6,309 nucleotides of DNA from an uncultured Peptococcaceae bacterium (lineage in GTDB: Bacteria > Bacillota > Dehalobacteriia > UBA4068 > JAAVYR01). The stretch lies in assembly GCA_949739465.1 (NCBI GenBank), contig CATIYQ010000125.1, positions 1-6,309 on the forward strand, read 5' to 3'. This document shows positions 1 to 4,917 of this stretch, in pieces; the first letter of the stretch is position 1; every line of letters begins with the position of its first letter. The notes under the pieces are model-generated. The model worked only from the letters and a program-made list of their open reading frames with translations. It had not been told where the DNA came from and searched no databases. Both the position numbers and the translations under genes were made by a program.

Positions 1-260
1 ACACGAAAAATATCCCCCTGACCCTTGGTGGGGAAGTCTTTGGCACGGCAGTGCTGGGCGGCTTATGCGCTTATCCTATGGCAGTGCTGTTCATGGGCAA
101 AAACGTCGGGGAGATTGCTTTTTATGCTTATATGTTTCCCTTCCTGGTGTCTACAACGGGAGGGGCTATTCTTTCTACTGTATTTATTGGCGCTCTAGAG
201 AAGACGGGCTTGCTGGACAAGGCTACGGGAAATCCCTCTGCACCTGAGGTTCGCTCTTGA
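1..260 (+). CDS. thiW: ECF transporter S component, ThiW-like (3' fragment)
   Basis: The reading frame is open from base 3 to the TGA at 258-260, so about 85 C-terminal residues are present and the start lies outside the window. The peptide contains a GGEVFGTAVLGGLCAYPMA segment, then FPFLVSTTGGAILSTVFIGALEKTG, which matches my memory of the C-terminal half of ThiW, the substrate-binding membrane subunit of an energy-coupling-factor transporter predicted to import the thiazole precursor of thiamine. Two hydrophobic helices are visible (about residues 7-31 and 38-66 of the fragment), followed by a short polar tail, as expected for an integral membrane S component. It would work with a shared EcfA/EcfT module encoded elsewhere. 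Thiamine-salvage neighbours would be expected upstream but cannot be seen. No terminator follows the stop codon. The family call is by recognition; another small ECF S component is the main alternative. Confidence 0.72.
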   Translation, partial: TKNIPLTLGGEVFGTAVLGGLCAYPMAVLFMGKNVGEIAFYAYMFPFLVSTTGGAILSTVFIGALEKTGLLDKATGNPSAPEVRS

Positions 261-286
261 CAATGTTCTGTTTTCTGTGCTACCAT
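257..286 (+). promoter_or_regulatory. Sigma-70-type promoter for the T-box/leuA transcript
   Basis: A perfect TTGACA (257-262) is followed after 18 bp by TACCAT (281-286), which matches TATAAT at four of six positions. Transcription would begin near 293, about 30 bases before Stem I of the T-box. The -35 box overlaps the TGA stop codon of the upstream thiW-like gene, so there is essentially no spacer between the two transcription units. Confidence 0.6.
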
Positions 287-320
287 AAAGCCAAATTTAA
301 GATTTTCATAAAAGAAAACA

Positions 321-589
321 CAATGACAGGAAATGGAGATAGCTGTTTCTTTCCAGAGAGAAATCGGTAGGTGCGAGATTTTAGGATAGGCTGTTTCTTC
401 TCCTCCTTGAGTGGCGGCAGGGAAAGAGCGTATGCGCTTTGGTAGTTGCCGACGGCAGTCCCCGTAATCAGACTTGATGAAGACGCGTTTTTTCTGCTGA
501 TGGGGGAGTCTGGGCAGAAAAGGCGAATATAGGTGGTACCGCGGAAATGATTTCGTCCTATGCTAAAAGTAAGCATAGGACGTTTTTTT
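321..589 (+). promoter_or_regulatory. T-box riboswitch leader, leucine-responsive (tRNA-Leu)
   Basis: This cis-acting leader senses uncharged tRNA and lets transcription of leuA continue when leucyl-tRNA is low. Stem I shows the canonical AGAGAG bulge (355-360). Next comes a distal hairpin AAATC (361-365)/GATTT (377-381) whose loop, GGTAGGTGCGA, is the conserved element that stacks on the tRNA elbow. The lower helix is AGGA (328-331) with TCCT (404-407), followed by the usual TGAGT. The specifier side (393-403) reads ...TTTCTTCTCC; both in-register candidates, CTC (400-402) and CTT (397-399), are leucine codons, which agrees with leuA downstream. A middle helix CAGACT (469-474)/AGTCTG (507-512) and an alternative TTTCTGC (491-497)/GCAGAAA (514-520) occupy the Stem II/III region. 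The T-box sequence AGGTGGTACCGCGG lies at 531-544, with CGAA (524-527)/TTCG (552-555) closing the antiterminator. Confidence 0.93.
554..589 (+). terminator. T-box intrinsic terminator
   Basis: A perfect 11-bp stem, CGTCCTATGCT (554-564) with AGCATAGGACG (572-582), closes a 7-base loop and is followed by seven T (583-589). Its first two bases (CG, 554-555) are also the 3' end of the antiterminator closing helix, so the two structures are mutually exclusive, as expected for a transcription-attenuating T-box. Confidence 0.95.
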
Positions 590-621
590 ATTACCTAATA
601 AAGAAAACGAGGTGTAAGCGT

Positions 622-2145
622 ATGGAACAAGTAAAGATTTTTGATACTACATTGCGGGACGGTGAACAAACTCCCGGTATCAACTTAAATATAGCGGAAA
701 AACTGGCTCTTGGTCGTCAGTTGGAGCGGCTGGGCGTCGATGTAATAGAAGCGGGATTTCCCGCCGCCTCTAAGGGAGATAGGGAGGCTGTGACAAAAAT
801 TGCTCGGGAATTAAAGGATACTTCTGTTTGCGGTCTTTGTCGGGCGTTGCCCGGCGATATTGACGCTTGCTGGCAAGCGGTGCAACAGGGCGTTTCCCCC
901 AGAATCCATATTTTTCTGGCAACTTCCCCTGTTCATATGGAATATAAATTAAAGAAAACGCCCCAACAGGTATTGGAAGCAGCTGTGGCGGCAGTGGCAT
1001 ACGGTAAGAAGTTTTGCTCCGATATTGAGTTCTCGGCGGAAGACGCCTTCCGTAGCGATAGGACATTTCTGTATCAGGTATTGGAGCAGGTTATTGCTGC
1101 CGGTGCTACCACCGTCAATGTGCCCGATACGGTAGGATATGCTACGCCTGAAGAATACGGTGCTTTTATCAAAGATATCTGTAACCATGTGCCCAATATT
1201 GATAAAGCCGTAATTTCTGTCCATTGTCATAATGACTTGGGACTGGCTGTGGCAAACTCCCTAGCGGGGGTTGTTGCTGGAGCGCGGCAAGTTGAATGTA
1301 CCATGAACGGCATTGGGGAGCGGGCAGGCAACGCCAGCTTGGAGGAAATCGTTATGGGCTTAGAGGTGCGCAAAGACCACTATGGCTTTGTCCACCGCAT
1401 TGATACCAAACAAATCTACCGTACCAGCAAACTGACGGAAAGTCTTACCGCCGTGGATATTGCTACCAATAAACCTATTGTGGGTTCTAATGCCTTCCGC
1501 CATGAATCAGGCATTCACCAGCACGGCGTGCTCTCTAACCCCCAAACTTATGAGATTATGACATCGGAATCCATTGGCAAAGTCCAATCTGATTTTGTCT
1601 TGGGGAAACTCAGCGGTAGACACGCTTTTGCCCTCCGCCTAGAGGAGCTAGGCTTTCGGGTAGACAATGAAACGGTAGACGCCGCTTTTGAGAAATTTAA
1701 GGAGTTGGCAGACCGCAAAAAAGAAGTGACGGACCGAGACATCAGCGCTCTCATCGAGAAGAAGTCTCTCCAAGTCCAGGAACACTACAAATTACAATCT
1801 TTCCAAATCCAGACAGGCAACAATATTACCTCCATTGCCGGGGTGGATTTAATCTGCGAGGGAGAAGTTCGCTCTGAGGCGGCAGTGGGAAACGGTCCAA
1901 TCGACGCTATTTTCCGTGCTGTAGATAAAATCGTCGGTGTTAGCTGTACCCTAGAAAATTATAGCATTCGCGCTGTTACCGACGGCAAAGACGCGCTGGG
2001 GGAAGTCACGGTGAAGGTTCGCTTTGCCGAGAAAATATACAGCGGCAAGGGTCTTTCTACCGATATTTTGGAATCCAGTATTCTTGCCTATATTAACACC
2101 ATCAACCGTGTCATCAGCGACAGAGAAAGTTGGGGAGAGGAATAG
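622..2145 (+). CDS. leuA: 2-isopropylmalate synthase
   Basis: It condenses acetyl-CoA with 2-oxoisovalerate to 2-isopropylmalate, the committed step of leucine synthesis in the cytoplasm. The 507-residue product has normal length for the short bacterial LeuA. The TIM-barrel domain begins with DTTLRDGEQTPG (residues 8-19; R12 and D13 catalytic/metal) and carries the metal ligands H201 and H203 in SVHCHNDLGLAVAN, and the GERAGN motif ending at N237. The linker motif SGIHQHGVL and SGRHAF lead into the C-terminal LeuA dimer/regulatory domain (about 380-507), with GNGPIDA and GKDALGEV, which in the family binds leucine for feedback inhibition. The ATG at 622 is chosen because GAGGTG (609-614) sits 7 bases upstream; the frame is open further upstream only through the T-box terminator. 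It is controlled by the preceding leucine T-box. The TPG after RDGEQ is a minor variation; a citramalate or homocitrate synthase is less likely given overall similarity to E. coli LeuA and the leucine specifier. Confidence 0.95.
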   Translation: MEQVKIFDTTLRDGEQTPGINLNIAEKLALGRQLERLGVDVIEAGFPAASKGDREAVTKIARELKDTSVCGLCRALPGDIDACWQAVQQGVSPRIHIFLATSPVHMEYKLKKTPQQVLEAAVAAVAYGKKFCSDIEFSAEDAFRSDRTFLYQVLEQVIAAGATTVNVPDTVGYATPEEYGAFIKDICNHVPNIDKAVISVHCHNDLGLAVANSLAGVVAGARQVECTMNGIGERAGNASLEEIVMGLEVRKDHYGFVHRIDTKQIYRTSKLTESLTAVDIATNKPIVGSNAFRHESGIHQHGVLSNPQTYEIMTSESIGKVQSDFVLGKLSGRHAFALRLEELGFRVDNETVDAAFEKFKELADRKKEVTDRDISALIEKKSLQVQEHYKLQSFQIQTGNNITSIAGVDLICEGEVRSEAAVGNGPIDAIFRAVDKIVGVSCTLENYSIRAVTDGKDALGEVTVKVRFAEKIYSGKGLSTDILESSILAYINTINRVISDRESWGEE

Positions 2146-2155
2146 TCGCTCGGGA

Positions 2156-2908
2156 TTACGGTACGACGGGCGCTTCGGGTGGCACCACCACATCGCCTGT
2201 TTCGGGGTTTTCCGGTGTTGCCATAGGATTGACAATCAATACTGGATAGGTGGGACCTTCCATGCCGAACGCCACCGGAATAGACAGCCCCGACATATAG
2301 TTAATAGGCAGCCCGAAGATGAGGGTGACGGTAGGATTGGTGAAATGGGTATAGGTGTCGTTGGGGAACGCCATCGCGATAATCAGATTGGCATTGATGG
2401 TGTAAGCTACGGCAAAAATAGCAGAAATATCAGCGTCCTCCTCATAGTAATTTAAGGGTAATGTGATAGAGGCGCTGATTTCCGCATTAAGAGGCATGGT
2501 GAGCGAGAGAAGCGGTATGGGAGGGCTGGAAAGCAAGAGGGAAACAGAGAGGATAATATCAGGAGAATCATCTGCTCCGGTAATGGGTGGCGCTACGATA
2601 ATGGTATTGGCGTTTGGCTCTTGAATACGGGAGTCGAAACGCTGCCCTCGGGGCAGAGCAGTGAAGGGTGGCGTTTCGGTAATGACCGGTAAGGCTTTGG
2701 GCGCTATTTCTTCATCTGTAAGCAGGCTGCTGCCAAAGAATCCCTTTGCCGCTTGTTGATATTTGCGTCGTATCTGCTGCTTTTCTTTGTTTTTTTTGGT
2801 TTTTGCTAGACGTTTTTGTTCTAAGGTGTGATAGATATGATGGGTTTGTCTGTTGGCGGCAAAAACAGGATAGGAGAACATTCCCGGTTTATTTTTATCC
2901 TGCGCCAT
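2156..2908 (-). CDS. Unrecognised 250-residue protein, basic coiled-coil head and beta-like proline-rich body
   Basis: I do not recognise a family. The ATG at 2906-2908 is preferred over an upstream in-frame start at 2998 because AAGGGG lies 6 bases ahead of it and the codons before it look like leader sequence; the stop is TAA. Residues 30-52 are strongly basic and probably helical (EQKRLAKTKKNKEKQQIRRK). From about 70 the protein turns proline- and isoleucine-rich, with alternating short hydrophobic segments that suggest beta strands rather than long membrane helices. Three loosely similar elements occur: TMPLN (137-141), TLPLN (149-153) and GLPIN (199-203). The tail (230-250) is Pro/Glu/Val-rich and acidic. 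There is no cysteine, signal peptide or obvious catalytic motif. Codon use resembles its neighbours and no competing frame is convincing, so it is probably a real gene. A structural or surface/coat-like role is only a guess. It converges on leuA with a 10-bp gap and diverges from the tRNA-Ser gene. Confidence 0.72.
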   Translation of the reverse strand: MAQDKNKPGMFSYPVFAANRQTHHIYHTLEQKRLAKTKKNKEKQQIRRKYQQAAKGFFGSSLLTDEEIAPKALPVITETPPFTALPRGQRFDSRIQEPNANTIIVAPPITGADDSPDIILSVSLLLSSPPIPLLSLTMPLNAEISASITLPLNYYEEDADISAIFAVAYTINANLIIAMAFPNDTYTHFTNPTVTLIFGLPINYMSGLSIPVAFGMEGPTYPVLIVNPMATPENPETGDVVVPPEAPVVP

Positions 2909-2983
2909 AGCTTGCCCCTTTCTCCATCCGAATGTATCTTGCTGTATCTTATGCCTTGGGACGGGGAAAAGAGGCTTGTTTTG

Positions 2984-3012
2984 TTGACAAACAACCATAA
3001 ATCCGTCATACT
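2984..3012 (+). promoter_or_regulatory. Promoter of the tRNA-Ser gene
   Basis: TTGACA (2984-2989) and CATACT (3007-3012, four of six matches to TATAAT) are separated by 17 bp. The predicted start near 3019 gives a short 5' leader before the mature tRNA end at 3043. The -35 lies inside a small dyad (GTTG...CAAC, about 2983-2994). Confidence 0.6.
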
Positions 3013-3042
3013 AATGGTTATGAAGCGTATTGCTTCTCATAT

Positions 3043-3131
3043 GGAGTGGTATCGAAGTGGTCATAACGGGGCGCACTCGAAATGCGTTAGCCTTCACGGG
3101 CACGTGGGTTCGAATCCCACCCACTCCGCCA
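3043..3131 (+). tRNA. tRNA-Ser (anticodon CGA)
   Basis: The cloverleaf folds by eye: acceptor GGAGTGG (3043-3049) with CCACTCC (3121-3127), discriminator G (3128) and an encoded CCA (3129-3131). The anticodon stem GCGCA (3071-3075)/TGCGT (3083-3087) encloses the loop CTCGAAA with anticodon CGA at 3078-3080, reading UCG serine codons. A long variable arm (3088-3103, GCC/GGC pairing) is typical of class II serine tRNA. The T arm is GTGGG (3104-3108)/CCCAC (3116-3120) with the TTCGAAT loop. The total length, 89 with CCA, is normal. It has its own promoter upstream and a terminator directly downstream, so it appears monocistronic. Confidence 0.96.
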
Positions 3132-3177
3132 AAAAGAAAACAAGGCAAACCTTACCGGTTTGTCTTGTTTTCTTTTT
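3131..3177. terminator. Long bidirectional hairpin terminator shared by tRNA-Ser and lysR
   Basis: An inverted repeat of about 21 bp (3131-3151 with 3157-3177; one G-T wobble, 5-base loop TTACC) begins at the last base of the encoded CCA. The outer part is A-rich on the left and T-rich on the right, giving a U-tract for transcripts from either side. It therefore can end the tRNA transcript (plus) and the lysR transcript (minus). The right arm encodes the last residues of the LysR protein, and its stop codon lies in the loop. Confidence 0.85.
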
Positions 3178-4066
3178 CATCTTTGGGTGTGAATATTTCT
3201 TTTAGCCGTTTTAAGAACAATTCTGCCGCTTTGGAAAAGACCTGATATTTTTTCCAGACGACGACCAGCTCTGCCTTGTCCGCGCCTTTTAGGGGTCGGA
3301 AGCAGAGTGAGCCGTTTTCCTGCGTTTTGATGAGCTTATCCAGGGTCACGGCATAGCCGAAGCCCTCCTCCACCATGACGGAGGCGTTATAGATTAAATT
3401 GTGTGTGGAGATAATATGGAGCTTGTCCATATCTTGTCTGATCCAAGAGCTGAGTCCCTTTTTTTCGGTAAATAGTTGTCGGGAAATGAGTAGGGGCTTG
3501 TCCCACAAATCTTGCGGCTCAATCTCTTTTTTAGCGGCTAAGGGGCTATCTCTCCGCATAAGAACGCCCCAGGTATCGGTAACGGACAGAGGTAAGCTTT
3601 CATATTTTTCAATGCCTGTGGGGGCAATAAGAAGACCAAAATCCAATAAACCCTTTTCCAGCTTTTCCAGGACGTCTTCCGCATTGCCACTGGTGATATG
3701 GTAACGAATAGCGGGATAGTCTGCCTGAAGGCTCTTTGCTGCCGACATCAGAACGCGAAAACCGTCTGTTTCTCCCGCGCCGATATAGACATAACCGCTG
3801 ATGATGTCGTCGGAGTCAGCGATTTCTGTCTCTGTTCGGTCCACCAGGTCAATGATTTCTTCAGCCCTCTTACGGAGAAACATGCCTTCCTCTGTAAGGG
3901 TAATGCGGCGGTTACCCCGAATGAAGAGTTTTTTCCCCAGGGCTTCCTCCATATCCATGAGCTGGCGGGAAAGGGTGGGCTGGGACAAATGTAATAACTC
4001 TGCCGCCCCGGAAATAGACTGTTCTCTGGCAACGGCAAGAAAATATCTCAATACGCGGATTTCCAT
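3152..4066 (-). CDS. LysR-family transcriptional regulator
   Basis: This is a cytoplasmic DNA-binding regulator of 304 residues, the usual LysR-type length. The N-terminal winged helix-turn-helix (about 1-60) has the family pattern VLRYFLAVAREQSISGAAELL, then LSQPTLSRQ as recognition helix, LGKKLFIRGNRRITLTEEG as the wing, and a linker helix to about 88. The periplasmic-binding-like effector domain spans about 90-295 (GYVYIGAGETDGFRVL at its start, LDFGLLI in its middle). The ligand cannot be inferred from the sequence. AGGGGG is 6 bases ahead of the ATG, supporting the start at 4066. It is divergent from the ferritin gene across 205 bp that hold a T-N11-A dyad over its own -35, suggesting autoregulation. 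Its C-terminal codons and TAA stop are embedded in the shared hairpin next to tRNA-Ser. Regulation of the ferritin gene is possible but not shown. Confidence 0.93.
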   Translation of the reverse strand: MEIRVLRYFLAVAREQSISGAAELLHLSQPTLSRQLMDMEEALGKKLFIRGNRRITLTEEGMFLRKRAEEIIDLVDRTETEIADSDDIISGYVYIGAGETDGFRVLMSAAKSLQADYPAIRYHITSGNAEDVLEKLEKGLLDFGLLIAPTGIEKYESLPLSVTDTWGVLMRRDSPLAAKKEIEPQDLWDKPLLISRQLFTEKKGLSSWIRQDMDKLHIISTHNLIYNASVMVEEGFGYAVTLDKLIKTQENGSLCFRPLKGADKAELVVVWKKYQVFSKAAELFLKRLKEIFTPKDEKENKTNR

Positions 4067-4097
4067 GGTAACCCCCTGTTTCAGATTGCTTTTGTTT

Positions 4098-4127
4098 AGC
4101 CTAACATGGTTTTTTCATAGCTGTCAA
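4098..4127 (-). promoter_or_regulatory. Promoter of lysR
   Basis: On the minus strand a perfect TTGACA (4127-4122) is followed after 18 bp by TAGGCT (4103-4098), a weak -10 with three of six consensus bases. A good -35 with a poor -10 fits an activator-dependent or autoregulated promoter. The -35 overlaps the dyad at 4116-4140. Confidence 0.45.
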
Positions 4128-4140
4128 GCATGGAGCTATG
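4116..4140. promoter_or_regulatory. Candidate LysR operator (7+7 dyad, T-N11-A)
   Basis: CATAGCT (4116-4122) and AGCTATG (4134-4140) are perfect inverted repeats separated by 11 bases. This gives T-N11-A, the geometry known for LysR-type binding sites. It lies in the divergent lysR/ferritin intergenic region, covers the lysR -35, and is about 50 bp upstream of the ferritin promoter. The arms are seen directly; binding by the adjacent LysR protein is inferred. Confidence 0.55.
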
Positions 4141-4177
4141 TGTTGTATAAGCATGAGGCGGGGGAACAGATTCCTTA

Positions 4178-4205
4178 TTGATTTCTAATAGCAATGTGAT
4201 AGAAT
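4178..4205 (+). promoter_or_regulatory. Promoter of the ferritin gene
   Basis: TTGATT (4178-4183) and TAGAAT (4200-4205, five of six matches) are spaced by 16 bp, with a start expected near 4212, leaving a leader of about 60 bases. The leader can form a bulged hairpin, AAATT plus CCGC (4216-4224) with GCGG plus AATTT (4234-4237, 4240-4244). Confidence 0.55.
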
Positions 4206-4213
4206 ATTTCTAG
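4199..4213. promoter_or_regulatory. Candidate PerR/Fur-type box over the ferritin -10
   Basis: TAGAA (4200-4204), TAT, TTCTA (4208-4212) is a perfect 5-3-5 palindrome. Centred on A4206 it matches the 13-base core of the B. subtilis Per box as I recall it (TATAATnATTATA) at nine of twelve fixed positions. A further TTCTA half-site occurs at 4182-4186. Ferritin-like genes are commonly controlled by PerR or Fur in Bacillota, so an iron- or peroxide-responsive repressor is plausible, but the match is imperfect. Confidence 0.4.
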
Positions 4214-4271
4214 ACAAATTCCGCATTAAAACGGCGGGAAATTTAGTAACATCGAAGGAGTGTATGAAACA

Positions 4272-4781
4272 ATGGATAAAAAAGTAGCAGCTTTAATCAA
4301 CGACCAAATCAACAAAGAATTGTATTCCGCTTATCTCTATTTGGATTTTGCTAATTATTACGGTGAAGTAGGCTTAAACGGCTTTGAAAACTGGTATATG
4401 ATTCAAGCCCAGGAAGAACAAGCCCATGCTATGCTCTTCTATCAATATCTGCAAAACAACGGTGAAAAAATCACCTTGGAAGCCATTGCAAAGCCTGACA
4501 AGAAGTTCAAAAACAACATGGACCCTTTAAAAGCAGGCTTGGAACATGAACAATATGTAACCTCTCTTATTCACGACATCTATGCGGCAGCTTTTAAGGT
4601 AAAAGACTTCCGTGCCATGCAGATGTTAGACTGGTTCGTCAAAGAACAAGGGGAAGAAGAAAAGAATGCTTCCGACTTAATCACCAAAATGGAATTATTC
4701 GGCAGCGACGCCAAAGGTCTCTATATGCTTAACAGCGAATTGGCTGAGCGCACCTATAATCCGCCTTCTTTGACGTTCTAA
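4272..4781 (+). CDS. ftnA: Bacterial non-haem ferritin
   Basis: This iron-storage protein would oxidise Fe(II) at a ferroxidase centre and store ferric mineral inside a 24-subunit shell in the cytoplasm. The product is 169 residues, normal for the FtnA group. The ferroxidase ligands expected from E. coli FtnA are all present, shifted by one: E16 (NKELYSAY), E49 and H52 (QAQEEQAHA), E93 (EHEQ), Q126 and E129 in KEQGEEEKNAS. There are no haem-ligand methionine features of bacterioferritin that I can place, and the length and motifs exclude Dps. The ATG at 4272 is preferred, with AAGGAGT (4255-4261) about 10 bases ahead; an in-frame GTG at 4260 lies inside that site. An out-of-frame ATG at 4264 would give only 7 codons. 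It is monocistronic: own promoter with a PerR/Fur-like palindrome, and two terminators after it. It is divergent from lysR. Confidence 0.94.
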   Translation: MDKKVAALINDQINKELYSAYLYLDFANYYGEVGLNGFENWYMIQAQEEQAHAMLFYQYLQNNGEKITLEAIAKPDKKFKNNMDPLKAGLEHEQYVTSLIHDIYAAAFKVKDFRAMQMLDWFVKEQGEEEKNASDLITKMELFGSDAKGLYMLNSELAERTYNPPSLTF

Positions 4782-4805
4782 TCTGTCAGGATAAAATCCA
4801 AAAAT

Positions 4806-4835
4806 AAAACGGACTGTTGCTGCAGTCCGTTTTTC
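4806..4835 (+). terminator. First ferritin terminator
   Basis: ACGGACTG (4809-4816) pairs perfectly with CAGTCCGT (4823-4830) across a 6-base loop, extended by flanking A and T runs (AAAA before, TTTT after). It lies 24 bases downstream of the ferritin stop. Confidence 0.92.
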
Positions 4836-4838
4836 TTT

Positions 4839-4867
4839 GCCGGGAAATATTCCCGGCTTTTGTTTTT
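4839..4867 (+). terminator. Second, tandem terminator
   Basis: GCCGGGAA (4839-4846) pairs with TTCCCGGC (4850-4857) across a 3-base loop, followed by TTTTGTTTTT (4858-4867). Together with the first hairpin it gives strong insulation between ferritin and the repair gene. Confidence 0.88.
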
Positions 4868-4886
4868 AGGATAGGTATGGTAAGAT
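4860..4886 (+). promoter_or_regulatory. Weak candidate promoter of the Nudix-mutY gene
   Basis: TAAGAT (4881-4886) resembles a -10 and TTGTTT (4860-4865), within the second terminator's T-run, could serve as a poor -35 at 15-bp spacing. Because the tandem terminators precede it, a promoter must lie in about this interval; the exact boxes are uncertain. Confidence 0.3.
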
Positions 4887-4917
4887 GAAACCAGAAAAGG
4901 ATAATGAGGGATTCTTT

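Noticed and set aside
280..576. Minus-strand ORF of 98 residues between thiW and leuA
   Set aside because: The whole stretch is accounted for by the T-box leader, promoter and terminator; an ORF antisense to a structured RNA with no ribosome site is not credible.
2024..2455. Plus-strand ORF of 143 residues covering the leuA 3' end and the start of the next region
   Set aside because: It overlaps leuA in another frame, lacks a good ribosome site, and its composition (Arg/His-rich low-complexity translation) looks like a shadow of the minus-strand gene.
3043..3177. tRNA-Ser as a phage or island attachment site
   Set aside because: tRNA-Ser genes are common integration targets, but no integrase and no repeat of the tRNA 3' end was found in the window.
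2828..3245. Plus-strand ORFs running through the tRNA-Ser gene
   Set aside because: They translate the tRNA and its terminator; the cloverleaf explains the sequence fully.
4260..4271. GTG start for ferritin four codons upstream
   Set aside because: This GTG lies inside the ribosome binding site GAAGGAGT; ferritins of this group typically begin close to the DKK... sequence encoded from 4272.
4885..4917. Upstream in-frame ATG adding 11 residues to the Nudix-MutY protein
   Set aside because: It has only a weak ribosome site, overlaps the likely -10 (TAAGAT), and the added residues are not part of the Nudix fold, while the ATG at 4918 has GAGGG at good spacing. It cannot be excluded entirely.
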